Notes under the pieces: generated by a model
What the model saw: only the letters and a program-made list of their open reading frames with translations
What the model was told of the DNA's origin: nothing
Databases searched by the model: none
Part shown: one piece after another, positions 13,285 to 26,286 of the stretch
How positions within the stretch are numbered: position 1 is the first letter of the stretch
Layout of the letters: the number at the start of each line of letters is the position of its first letter
Program-made: the position numbers and the translations under genes
Source of the DNA: Sepioteuthis lessoniana
Taxonomy: Eukaryota; Mollusca; Cephalopoda; Myopsida; Loliginidae
Assembly: GCA_963585895.1 (NCBI GenBank)
Contig: OY757921.1
Span: 48,974,527-49,038,526, forward strand
Direction of reading: 5' to 3'
Length of the DNA stretch: 64,000 nucleotides

Positions 13285-13885
13285 CAGATATGGTTGGTTA
13301 GTTGGGTTTTATGGACTATCAAATCTTGTAGGTTATTTAATGCCAAATCCTATTTATAAATATATATTAACTATATATGATTTGTAAACAAATAGTTTGT
13401 GGGAAACATTTTAAACAAGCCAGAGTTCATTTGTTTGCACAATTAAATGCTTTTAAGTTATCCTATCTAACATGAATAATTCTATTTAATACTAATCCTT
13501 TGTTTGCGCACAGTTGGATGGTTTCAAGTATTGTTATCAAATACTGATAGTTTTATTTCCCCAAAGTTAGATGGTTTCAAGTATTGCTATGTAACACTAA
13601 GAATTTAATTTAACATCAGTCATTTGTTTGCACACAGTTAAATGGTTAAACAGTTCTAGTTGACCCATAGATGGGACCCTAACAGGTACTCCCACTCAGG
13701 GGTCAGAGTGGACCCGGAAATAATGGCAATGAACTGGTACTCAATATTCCTCAAAGCTCTAGGACGGAAGCCCCACTATCATATCTAGGACACTCGTTGG
13801 TGGTGGTGGTGGAGTCTTACAGCTCTGCCGAGATGCAGTCTGCATATTCTACAACCCCAGCTGACTGAGCTGACAGGCATAGATT
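13285..13885 (-). repeat. Family C repeat, reversed, near-complete
   Basis: Left end GTTAGTTGGGTTTTATGGAC. Then GGTTATTTAATGCCAAATCC, a TA-rich tract, AAACATTTTAAACAAGCC, four internal units (TTTGTTTGCACACAGTTAAA), then the head to GCTGACTGAGCTGACAGG. About 600 bp. A GGT run (GGTGGTGGTGGTGG) sits inside the head. Confidence 0.85.
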
Positions 13886-13889
13886 ACCC

Positions 13890-16146
13890 ATCAAAGAAAT
13901 TGCAAAAACTACAAGTAATTTAAAAATTTCTGTATGACTGTCAGTTGCACTATCAAGCTGGATCCCTTAAAAATGTCCAGTGTGTTATGTCCACAGACAT
14001 CTTAAAAAAATGTTAAAATTTATTTCAAATTGAATGTTTTGATTGTTGATTTTAACTGAAAGATAGTGGTAAAAAATACTATACGTTATATAAAAGAAGA
14101 TTTTTTACTGTCTTGTCCTTTAAAAAAATGTTTAAGAATTTAGTCATAGGCTTAATTTATTTAAAATTAATGGTGCGTGTACAGAAAAGCTCATCTATAA
14201 AGATTTAATTCAATTTTAATGTGAAAAACAAAAAAACAAAAACAAAAATAAAAAAATGTAAATATCTATATTTCCATTCCGATTAGGGTAAGTTTAAGTC
14301 ATTTATTTTTTTTTTCTTAATTGAACAGTTACATTTATGTCCCAAAATAAAAAAAAAAACAGCTATAACTCGACACATCTGGTCGACGAAGGAAAAACAA
14401 ATAAAATATAACTGAGGGTTGAATTTTAGCCAGTTTCAAACGTAATTTTAGGAGTTAGCTGTAAAAACAAAGATGCAGAAAACTGACACTTTTATCTGGA
14501 TAGTGAATGTAAATAAGTATATATTTTATTTTGTGCATTAAAACAAAATTAACGTAAAAACACCAAAATAAATAATAACTAATTAATTAACAAAAATATT
14601 CACTCATAAAAATGTATTTTTTCATATACTGGTTGAATGCCCCTGTCCATGAAAGCGCGTTTTCGACTTAAAATATTTTATTTGGAAACGAAATCAATAT
14701 CAGCTGATCATTAAAAAGTTCGTAGCTTTTATTTATTTACTCAAACTCTGTTCTATAATATTTGGTACATTTACACATAAATTTCACATACTAAATAAAA
14801 CTATTATGAGACAGAGGTAGTTTTAGCTGGTGTTTTTAAAAAAAATTATTATTAAGAATAAAAACAAAAAAATGTTATTTGATTTTGATGAGATATAGGA
14901 ATCATTTTTAAAAAGGTGTAAAAATCCAATATTTTTTAAAAGAAATTATTGGTATTGAGTGTATATCATTGTAGTTTTGTTCTTTCTAGCTTGACAAAAA
15001 TTTAATTACTTTTTGACTTCGAAACGGAGAACTTAAAATCTTCATTATTTCGCAAGTGTCCCTTCAAATTAAGAAAGTACGTAAGATTCAAGGACTTTAA
15101 AAAATTCCAATTCGATTGAAGCTCAATATAAGTAGCTATATAAGGGAACTGAATTCATCACCATATTCATAATTAAATAAGTTCTTTGTATTTTATTTGC
15201 ATGCAGTAAGTTTAAAGAGTCCATGAAAAATAACAAGTACAAGCAAATATCGAAGGGGAAAAGGGATGCTTTTATCATCCATTTTGGAGATAATCAATAA
15301 AGTTCATTGTTTCTTCTCACAATAAATGGCTTTATTCATTAAAGGTTCACTTACCATGTCTGGGAATATGTAATTAATTCATCAACTCATAAAATCTACA
15401 AATAAATAATGACGAAATGTCCTTTCTTTAGAACAATTTTTGGTAATTTTGCAAATACCCTGGAATAACAGGGGAACTAACTGCGTTAAACACCGTTTGT
15501 AATGAATTACATTTAAATAATTATGTGACTATCCTAACACTTCGTATTTTTAGTCTGTGAAAAATTATTATGTATAATTTTAAGGTTAGAAATTTCGATT
15601 ACTAGTTTTACAAATAAATAAAATAGTATAGAAATAAGAAAAAAAGTGATGTATAAATAAGCATTCAACATTTTTACTCTTTAAAAAGTTGAAGAGTTTT
15701 GTTAAATTTAACATACATCATCTGTCGCAATTAAGTTGTAAACTGTTGTCATGTGATGACTGATGATAAGAACTGCAAAAAATATGTGATATAGTCGAAT
15801 AAACAATAAAAATAAGCTAAAAAGATTATACAGTTAAAACCAAGCCAACTGAATTGTCGATTTTAGAGCAAAACATTTTTTTATTCTGTTAACAAAATAA
15901 ATAGATAAGCCTATCAATTTATTTAAACGCTAAAAAGTTATTGTATTTTTTTACCTTACAAAAAAAAAGTGGTAATTCAAACGACGTAAAGAACAAACCA
16001 TCTAAAAAAAAAAAATTGATTACGTCGGAAAATATTTTGATGCCTTACTCAATTTAGCCTACACCGCTTCACTTTCAATTGAAAATACTAAAAGGCCGGG
16101 TAACTGTTCAACTTGATAGACGTTTTCAAGCCCCTAAATCTATGAA
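13890..16146 (+). other. Low-repeat AT-rich region upstream of DROSHA, probable promoter and 5' UTR
   Basis: Unlike the rest of the window, this stretch shows none of the SINE families and no coding similarity. It is rich in A/T runs. CpG dinucleotides become more frequent from about 15.9 kb. I see no clear TATA box at a fixed distance from the start codon, so no start site is called. Its position directly before the first coding exon is the only ground for the promoter suggestion. Confidence 0.4.
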
Positions 16147-16233
16147 ATGGCTTACCGAGGAAGACCTGTCGCACCCCGGGGCTCTGCATTTACTCTTCCA
16201 CCTCCACCACCGCCGCCACCACCACCTCCTCCA
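16142..16233 (+). promoter_or_regulatory. Short overlapping upstream ORF
   Basis: An ATG at 16142, 5 nt before the DROSHA start and in a different frame, opens a 31-codon reading frame. After splicing to exon 2 it ends at a TGA at 20833-20835. Its context is weak (T at -3), so leaky scanning to 16147 is expected. It matters only if the transcript starts upstream of 16142, which cannot be seen here. Confidence 0.5.
16147..16233 (+). CDS. DROSHA: DROSHA exon 1 (start codon, residues 1-29)
   Basis: Encodes [17 protein letters not shown] followed by twelve prolines. The ATG at 16147 has G at -3 and G at +4, a strong context. An ATG 5 nt earlier (16142) is in another frame and has T at -3. Donor GTAAGT begins at 16234; the exon ends in phase 0. 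A GRP..RG-type start followed by prolines resembles the N-terminus of other animal Droshas. Non-coding 5' exons further upstream cannot be excluded. Confidence 0.85.
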
Positions 16234-19200
16234 GTAAGTCAAAATATTGTTAGAAATATATTTTATTTTCTATGTTTTATTTTCGATCAGGTACTTGGAT
16301 AGCTCTAAAAATGTCGAAACCGATCATCTACACGTGTGTTAAAGCTAATAAAGTATTTTAAAGTAAGAATGAAGATATTTAAAAGACATGGATAATCTTC
16401 TCTATCACATGGCTTAAAAAATAGCAATTAAAAAAATATTAAGGGGATTTAAGTAGGGATCGATTTACCAAAGAAGAAAAACAAAACACACACACACACA
16501 AAACAACATTATTTTAGTTTATTTTTGTTAATTAACGAGAAATATCTTACTTAATACTTTATGATCTTTTATCTCGGTAAAATTTAATTTTAAAAATTAA
16601 ATCTCTTATCGTGTTATTTAATTTTTTCATACGATGATTCTCGAAAAAAGTTTGCTTTTATTGTGTTGATCATGTAATACAACACAAATACAATGACAAC
16701 GAATGAAATATCAAAATGAAGTCAAATTTTAATTCCAGATTTATTTATTTATTTTGTATTATCAAAAAAATCTTGTCTTTATTTTAAAAAGTCTGATTAG
16801 CAATGAGATGCACTTGGCATCGAAAGCAATAACCAGAAAAAAAATTATATTTCCCATTTAATTCTTAAACTATGTGTTGATCATTCATTGTTGATTGGTT
16901 GCATTTTACAGTAAATTCAAGTTAAATTAGCCTTAGGATATTTATCCGACTCCCCATCTAGTCAGATTTGACAAGGAGTTATTTTATAGTGAGGAGCCAC
17001 GCACGAATCGAATCTCATGCGTTACCATTACAAAAACGCTTGGTCCCTTTTGAGGCGCCTCAGGCCCCGAACAATAAACTCAGCCATGCTAAGCAGGTAT
17101 TGCCCCCTTGGAACCAAGCCAATATTGTTTTCTCACCCATCCGATATTTCTCCTGCACCAGGTTAGTATTAGCATGAGATTCAATAATAAAACAAATATT
17201 TTTCTTTTTTTAAATGATTTATAAACAATAAAATTTAAAACAATGAATAAAATAACAAAAGAAAAAAAAATGATTTAGCTTGTCTCATACTGCAGCCGGC
17301 AAATATATAAGGTTCTAACGACTTGGCCACTACGGACCTTTTATTTTGTTACAAAACCACTACAAACCAGGGAATTTCCGATTTTAATGAAATGTTCAGT
17401 ATTCATTTATTAATGAATAAGTTTTATTATGCATTAATTATTTCATGAAAAATTCTGCTGCTTTTTTTCAGGTCACTTTACTTTTACCCTTCCCGTGTGT
17501 GACGCATTTAGTTTCTGTATATCATTAAAAAGATAAAAGTCTGAAGGTGTGATTGAAATAAAAAAAATCTAAATTGGGAGCTGTTGGAGGAAAACAGTTC
17601 CCCAAATATAAATATTAAATTAAAAAAATGAAAAAAGTTTTGAGAGATTTTAATACTATAATTTTATAGAAAATATAATTTATTTTTAGATTATTAGTGA
17701 AATAATTCTGTATTGATAAAATTTGCATTAGATTTTTACATATGTGGGATTGAATAATTAAAAAAAAAAAATAGATGCAAAAGTAACGATTTCCCAGGAG
17801 GTCTCTGACAGGAAGCAAAATTGACGCTTGAGGGGCTTTCTGGTGCCAAAAAGAAACTTTCTCAGAAGTCTTTATCACCTTGACTGAGATGGACGCACAT
17901 TTTTTTCCCCTTAGCTCACTATGAAACTCATAGACATGAGAGTGATATGAGGAAATGAGATCACATTTATTTTAGGTTTTATCCTGCTTTTCCTGCCAGT
18001 CAGGATGCATGTACCTGTTAAGGCCCAAGGGGTTAGCAGTGCGTTGTGTCTTCTACTAGTAGCAGTAGAAGGTACCCACAGAAACACATGGTGGAGCCTC
18101 AAATTTATAATTTGCCAAAGATGATTCCATAATGTTCTTCAAATGCCTTAACTGGGGGAGCATGTCTATTTCTACTGGTTCAGAAAAACATTCCTTTCCA
18201 CTGAATAGTCGTAGGCTCCCAAAATAAAATTTGAGTCTAAAGGTATCCCTGTCTTTTTCATTTTTTGCCCTTAATTCTTTTACAGCTTCGACAAGTAAAA
18301 AGAAGATAACAGCTGAATGGGGTAAAAAGATTTTCCCAACAATTCACCACACTCAAAAAACCTTTCCTGTGCCCCTTACATACTTCTCTCCTATCATAGG
18401 CTAAATCTAAATAAATAAAGAATATAATTATATGAATATCTAATTCAATAAAGAATATTTTTACTAATTGGAAAATATTAAAATATAATGTTAGTTTTAT
18501 GAGTTACATGTATTTGTAAAAAAAAAAATGCAATTCTCAGTCACTTAACAAAGTGCTTGTAGAAAAAGCTAGATGGAAACAAGGATGTTGCGTTTTGATT
18601 TTAACAAATCCTGGAAATAGCTCTTTTTATAAACAGTAGCTCTCTGGTCATCTACCTCCCATCTCACAAACTATCCAAGAAGACAGACAAGACATGCTGG
18701 GGTAGGGGTGTCATTGTGGTGTAATGGTTAAAGCACTGGACTGTGGAATCATAGTAAGCGAGTTTTGAACTCCAGTCATGCTATTACGTTCACTTTTGGA
18801 CAAATACCCTTAGGAAAGGTATGAACCCCCTTATCCTCCCAGCTTTGTAGAAGGATGGATTTGACATTAGATAACCCAAAAAGATTGATGTGCCATTAAA
18901 CAAACAAGACATACTGGGCAAGCAGAGATGAACTCATAAATGATGATCTCCTCTGGACTCCTACACATGTACACATGAGTGGTGGCCTACTTGCAAAAAC
19001 TTACCTTCATCATCTCTGCTTGGATATTGGATGCCGTCTAGAGGACCTGCCAAAAATGATGATTGATAGGGAGAGTCAAATCAATCTGTGCTATCAGCAT
19101 GACCTTATGATAATCCTATTTACCAACCCCTCCGCTCGGGCAGGATATGACACAAGGTCAATTTTTAAGCGAAGTTTAACAGGTTTGAATTCAGAGTTTT

Positions 19201-22200
19201 CCTTCTCCTAGACTAGTTGCCTCATCAAGGCTGAAGAACCTAGTCTGTCCTACTATTTACCCATAGCTGGAGGGAGAATAATTGGATTCATACCTTTCCC
19301 AAGGGTATTAGTGCTATGTGAAATGCAATCAGTCTCGTGCCGGATTTGAACTCGTGTCACCGTGTCCATTTCCTACAACGATAACCATTACACCACGAGC
19401 ACCTCCATAAACGATATGATAATGAGTATTTATCTAACCTCTTCCCCATGGGCAGGATGTGACACAGGGTCAATTTTTAAGTGAAGTACAATTGGTTTAG
19501 ATTTAAAGTTTTCTTTCTTTTAGATTGATTGCATAACCAAAGCTAAAGAGCCTGTCTGTCCTACTATTTACCCATAACTAGAGAGGATAGATAGATTAAT
19601 GCCTTTCTCAAGGGTATTATCACAAAGCCAATCACAAATAGCTTTGTCCAAGATTTGAACTCTTGTCACTGATTCAATGTTCTATAATGATAACTACAAC
19701 ACCTTGTGTGTCTCCTATAATTCATGTATGCAGCTTGAAGAACTGATTTTTAACTAATAAGCTTAAAATGGCACTGGGCCAAATGAGAGAGAACTGGAAA
19801 ATTATGTTGTGATGTCATTCCAAGTTGGATGGGTCTACCTACCTGCCTTGGGCTTTAACTTAGGCTTCTACACTGACCATTGAGAAATACAAACCTTCGT
19901 ATTGACAACCTTGATTGACTTTCTTGCTAAATTTTAAGAATTGGTGTTTTAAGCTTTAGTCAAATGGGAACTACACAAGAATGCTGAATGCTGTTTTGAA
20001 CGAATCCTGGAAGCAGTACCCTACAGCTGTTATATGGAAACCTACCTCCCATCTCTCAAACCATCTAATCAAGATGAGTAAGACATGCTGTGGGCACTAC
20101 CAAAGAAGTAAGGTTAAACTTCTAAGTGATATTCTCTTATGGACTCCTACGTATGGACACACTAGTATTGGCCAACCAGCAAAAGCTTACATTTATCAGT
20201 TCTGTACAGACACTGAATGCCATTTAGAGGACTTGCCAAGAGTGATGAATGATAGGAATGAATGATGAGAGAGTACTGAGAGAATCCTTTCTGTCAGCAC
20301 ACTTTGATGATGATCATCATCATCATGAATGGCCCCTAAGAAAAAAAGTAAAAACTAAAAAACAAAAAAAGAATACTGATTCATTCTGGATGATTATTGA
20401 GCACTCATCCGCGCATCTGATTGGTTATTGCAAACAACCAATCAAATATGCAGATCTGTCTATTTAAGTGATTTTCGAGGACACTAGCACTTTTTAGCAT
20501 ATGGAAATTATTCATTTACACAGATTTTGTCTTCCTGTCCAGTACTCAGCTCTCAGTGGACTAGGGTGCCTACTAGTGACGTTCTTTTTCCTTTCTTCAT
20601 AACCATAACGTTCCGCTGCATAACTGACAGTTATTTTAGCTGTTGTTAATAATCTTTTATCCACAGAGCCTTTGGATGTTATTTCAAGGATCTCACTAAT
20701 GTCCTCGTCGAAATTGTGCCATACCTTTTTATCTGTGGCCGTGGGCCATTTAATCAAACAAAAGTTAAAAGAAGTATTTTTTAAAGCTTTTTATTTGAAA
20801 AAAAATTCAATCCTCTCTTTTTGTTTTTCAGTTGACTGTGCATCCTGTGAATTATTTGACAACTCCACCGCCACAACTGGTGAACCCACCGAGCCGACAA
20901 AACCCTCCAGTCGTCCCCCCTCCTTCAGTAGTACCTCCCACACAGCATCCACCTCCTCCTCCACCTTCACAGAGTGGAGGTGGCACAGTACCAACACTCC
21001 CGCCTCCTCCCCCACCTGTACTCCCACCACCCTTATCCACAGCACAGACTGTGAACAGTACCAGTGGCTATACCTCACCTCTTGTGAATTCTGGTGGTCC
21101 TCCTCCACTACCACCATCGGGGCTTATGGGTATCCCATTTCCTCCCAATCCACCTGTGGGGGTGTCTGTTCCTCCACCCCCTCCTCCTCCGCCTCCACCC
21201 CCTCCTTCTCTTGTTAGCTCTGTGGCTGCAGCTGCTGCTGTACAGTGCCAGCCATACCCATCTGTTTGGGGCTCTTGTGCTATTTTCCCTATGCAAAGAG
21301 CTATAGCCCCAAGGCCAAACCATTATTCACATTGGAAGGCTCCTCCTGGACAGAACCCACAGCAGCAGCAGCAGCAGCAGCAGCAACAAGCAGCACCGCC
21401 TCTTTCTGTGAGGGGCTGTCTGGGAGGAGCCGGTGGGCATAGTAGCAACAAGAGCAGTGGGGGACAAAACCCTATCAGTGTAGGAGGAGGAGGCATGTTT
21501 CTGCCACCACCCATTGTCAGTGAAGTCGGCGGTTGCTCAATGAAATTGAATTCTTCCCTCCAGTCTGGTATTGGCACCAATAACAGAGATTCTCTCAATG
21601 ATGTGATTCCTGTGATTTCCTCTAAAGGTAGTGACTCAGGTATCTGCTATGGTAGCAGTAGCAGCAGTCGAGACAGGGACAGGGATAGAGAGAGAGACAG
21701 AGATAGAGACAGAGATAGCGTCCATATTTCATCGTCAAGTTGTTTGTCCTCTTCCTCATCCCACGGTAAGAATGTAGGTTCTTCTGTTGGGCGTGATCGT
21801 GACAAGTATATGTCATACAGTAGTAGCAAGCAGTCTTACAGTTCTTCCAGGAATAGCAGCAGCAGCAGCAGCAGAAGTCGCTCTCGGAGCAAGGACAGAA
21901 AGAAGTCACATGACCACCGGTCAGTCTCTCCTCATTATTCACGGCGAAAAGATAGTGACAAGCATAGCAGTTCATGGAACAGGTCAAGGTAAGCATTGCT
22001 TTTTATAGTGTTTAATTTTTTTTTTAAATCTCAGAACTTTCAGTTTTTGTTCAAAGTACATTGTGAAGCATATTTATTTGTTAAGAAAAGCAGTCACTTC
22101 TTATTCACATTACCCTGTTGGATATTGTTCCAGATTGAATTTTCAACCCATAGCAGTATTAAGTTTCTATCTAGAACAGCATCATTTTGATGTAATGATG

Positions 22201-25200
22201 AATTGGGCACAAAATGCTCTCTGCATAGCAATTATAGATTCACCAGTTTTAAAAAATGTTTCAACTGCAAATGCAAGTCCAAGTCATGATTATAACTGAT
22301 TGTATCTGAAATAAAATGTTAAAACATTAGGCAGATACCGTTACCACTTGCCTTTATTCACTTGCACCACACAAGCGACAGTTTAAGATGTGGGAGGTAT
22401 TTTTGCCACCTTCTGTATAATAGTGCTTGTGGTTTTTATTTTTCTGTGTATCTAATAAACTATATCAGAATAAACGTTTTTTTTTTCTACATGGAAAAGT
22501 GAAAAGATATTCTAAATATCGGAGATCAGTTCTTGCAGCTGGTATCATGGAATCTAGTACAACCTGTAATCCCATTGCTCTGAGAGATATCACAAAGTGG
22601 AATTACTCAGTTCAGCTTCCTTATGACCTGATAGATTATAAAAACCATCCATTGTTTTCTCATTTTTCTATTTTTTGGCTCTATTAATCTTGGCATATCT
22701 TGATATTCCAGTAAGCACCGTTCAAGATCTCCATCCCCACGGAAGAGGGGCAAGAGTAGTGATCGAAGAGAACGCCGCCGCAGTCCTACACTCAATTCCA
22801 GCTCAAGTACTAGTTCCAGTACAAAAAAACGTTCATGGAGTAAAGAGTCTTCTGATGTTAGAGATTCTAGGTAAGATGGAAGATAATTTTTTTTTTTTTT
22901 TGCAAGGGATATTATAAACACTAAAATTTATTAGCATCTCACTGCTGGATAATAATTAGTAAGCTGTTCTCACAAATAATTACTACTGAGGGGAGAGTTT
23001 GATCCTCACTGAGTACAGTACACTTGGGGCTTTGTTCCTTAACTAAGTTTAGCTTGATAAATACTGTATATACTCCTGGATAAGTTGATGTCATGTATAG
23101 GTTGTTTGACATTGTCACCAATGTTTGCTATGTCAATGATGGTGATTGTTTTGTAGGTGAGGGAAAACATGAAAACATGACCCAACTCAAATGCAGGATC
23201 TTCTGTTGTTTTATTTCTTTAGTTGTGTTATTGAGGCTGTGGAAATAAATAATATGCAGGTTTAGCCTGAAGTGAAATTGTTATCATTTTTGAGCGAGAG
23301 GATATGTTGTTATTAGCGAGGAATGGTTGTTTGTAGCGAGGAGAAGTTGTCACGTGTTTGTGTGTGTTTATGTTGTGTTGTTTCCTCGCTAAGTGTTGTT
23401 AGTCCCCTCGCTAAGTTTGAAGAGTAAGTAAAGGAAGGATGAAGATTCAAGATGTCGAAGTCGAAATGTGTTTTTATGAATAGTTTTTATTTGCAGCATG
23501 GAATATTGGGTTTGCTTTTTGTGCTGCAAGTGTCGTAGCGAGTAAGGAGACAAAATGGAGTTATGAGAAAGTTGAGAAAGGCAGCATGTGTTGTCGGATG
23601 TGCGAGGGATTGTGTTCACTGTAGTTTAGCGAAAGCCATGTTACTGTTGGAGGAAATGAACTTTGGAGTCACTGTGAGTTTTGTGTGTCTGGTATTTGGG
23701 GAGAGTGTGCGTTGTCTCCATTAAAGTGGCCCAGAGGTTAATTGAGAGCTAGGTGTCGAGAGCTGAATAAAGGCATCGCATCGACATAGCCAATTTTGGG
23801 GGTGACATAAAGTTGTTCCTGTGGTGGCGTATTGAATGTATCTAATTCATATTCAACTGGGATTCCTAGCAAGGAATCCATAAATTAGATAGGTTCCCTC
23901 ATGTGTCCATGCTGCTGCTGCTGCTATTTAAGAGCCACCAGTGAGACGTCTGCACTGGGCGGCGTTGTCCAGCTAAAGAGCCTGGGTTTGGCAGCTTACC
24001 CAATTTCTGCTGCCCGGGAAAGGAGATCCGGCTGAATAGGATAGGTCATCCTGATTGGGTGAAATTATGCGTCGAATTAAATTGCGCGCCAAACCAGAAT
24101 ACCTTCTGCTACACAGGGTAGATTTGCTGGTCTTTCTTAGTTTTAGTAGAAACCAGCTCTTCTCATGTTTTGGTGGTTCTTTCTCTCTCAGTCCATGCTA
24201 CAGCTTATCTTGCTAGCCACAAAAGAGGCCAAATTAAAAAATCCAACTTTTTTATTGATGATAATTTATGCTTTTGTCAATGACCATTAATAACTACAAG
24301 TTCTCAAACTACAACTAAAAGCAAGTTTTAGTCAGCTGACATTTGCAGTATCTTACTCGCAGGAAAATATAAAAAAAAGGGAATAAACAATTCTTATCGT
24401 CCATTTTTAATGAAACATATATACAATCCAGAAAAAAATATCAAATTATAAACACATATATATATACATACTTTGTGTAGGTGTGTTTATATATATATGA
24501 ATATATATTATTAAGAAAGAAGTTTTGAATCTAATGAATTTTATTTTCTCTTTATTGATTTAGTCATACAAAGAAAGCAAGTCGAACCGAGAAGCCCGAG
24601 TCTCCAGATTTGCCTCGAAAGGAGCACAAGAAAGAGAAAGTCGAGAAAAACGACACACCTGCATGGATCAGGTGTTCCCCTGCGGATTTGTACTTTTATC
24701 GGGACAAAGTAAGGAAGCATTAAATTTCATATCTACTCTTCATTTACTGATGTAAATTAGTGGCATTTTGATTTCTTGGCTTAAAAAAAATTACCTATAC
24801 AACTGTGCCAGGAGTCTCAAATTTGGGATCTTTGGACTTCTTATTTGTAGCTCATGGCAGAACCATTTTTGTCATTGATATTTTCCTAAAAATTTGGCAT
24901 AATTTAAAAATAATTTTCCTATTTTGATTTTATTTGAATAGTAATTTTTGTACTTGTTCACCTCATTTTTTTCAACTAATTGTTTCATGTCAATTATTAT
25001 TTTTATTGTCTGATGTTAATTGTCATTTTTATTGTTCAATGTCAGTTGTCTTTTTTATTGTCTAATGTCAATTGATTGTGACAGTTCTGTTTGTTTCATC
25101 CACCTTAGCCAACCAGTTGCTGGAGGGGCACTCAAAAAATGATTGATCTCGAGAACCGCTTTCAAACTGAACTCTGTGATCGTGCTAAGCAAATTATTGA

Positions 25201-26249
25201 GACACGACCCAAATATGAAGAACCAAGACGACCACTTACAACACACATTCATGATGGTACAGGTAAACTGCTCATTATTTTTTTTCATTTTAGGAAACAA
25301 AAAAATTCTAAGTTTTTTTTTTGTTTAGTATTATTTTACTTGTACTACTATGCTGAATTTTGTATATTTGTATTTGTCCGAGGAGGAGGTAGTCATTGTG
25401 GCATAACAGCTAAGGTGCTGGACTGTGGCCTCTAAGTGAGTGAGTTTGAATTCCAGTTGTGCTGATACACTCACTTTCAGACTAATACCCTTAGGAAAGG
25501 TTTTACCCCCCCTTATCCCCACAGCTATGTGTTAAATAGTATCACTGCTGGATGGCTTTGGTATTAAATAACCAATGAAGGTTGATATGTCATTAAACAA
25601 AGAAACCAAACTAAGCCTGTCTGAGGATTACAGCCCAACAAAGCATCCAGGACCTGATTTTTTCTGTGTATTACAAAAAAATGGAAATAGAAAAAAGATG
25701 TGAAAGCACTAAAACTGTCCAACAAATACAAAGATAGCTCAGGTTTAAAATCAAAATGTAATTTTTTTGACCACAAAATTAAAAGTTTGTTGTTAAAAAA
25801 ATTAGTAAAATAATGAGATGCAGCATTAGTAAAGAATTCTGGATATCCTTTACTTTTGCCTTTGTGATAAAGTAAATTTAGGAAATTATCAGGGCACCAC
25901 ATCATAATTTAATAGGTTAGTAAGCCAATCTTAAGGACCAATTACTACTGAGTAGTGAGTTTTATCCTTGTTAAGAGACCTATACTTATATTTGTTATGC
26001 TGAATACGAGTAAATAGTTTAAAACTAGCCTCCCACTCCCAGTAAATCTTGTGAAAGTGAAAATGAAAGTAGAAGTTGTAGCTGAGTTTTTGTTTCATTG
26101 AGTTTTGAATTTATAATTTCCATCTCAAAAATAATTAGAAATTTAAATCACCTTTTAATTTTTATATTTGAGTACATAATTATCTTTGATTTGAGAATCA
26201 AAGCATTATGATCAATGTTTATTTATGTTTCCATGGAGGTAGATTTTTT

Positions 26250-26286
<37 letters not shown>

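Noticed and set aside
16142-16146. ATG at 16142 as the DROSHA start
   Set aside because: It is out of frame with exon 2 and hits a stop at 20833; the ATG at 16147 has the strong context and the right frame.
20672-21217. 181-codon plus frame and several minus frames over DROSHA exon 2
   Set aside because: They are other frames of low-complexity Pro/Ser/Gln coding sequence. The Drosha frame keeps phase with exons 1 and 3, the others do not.
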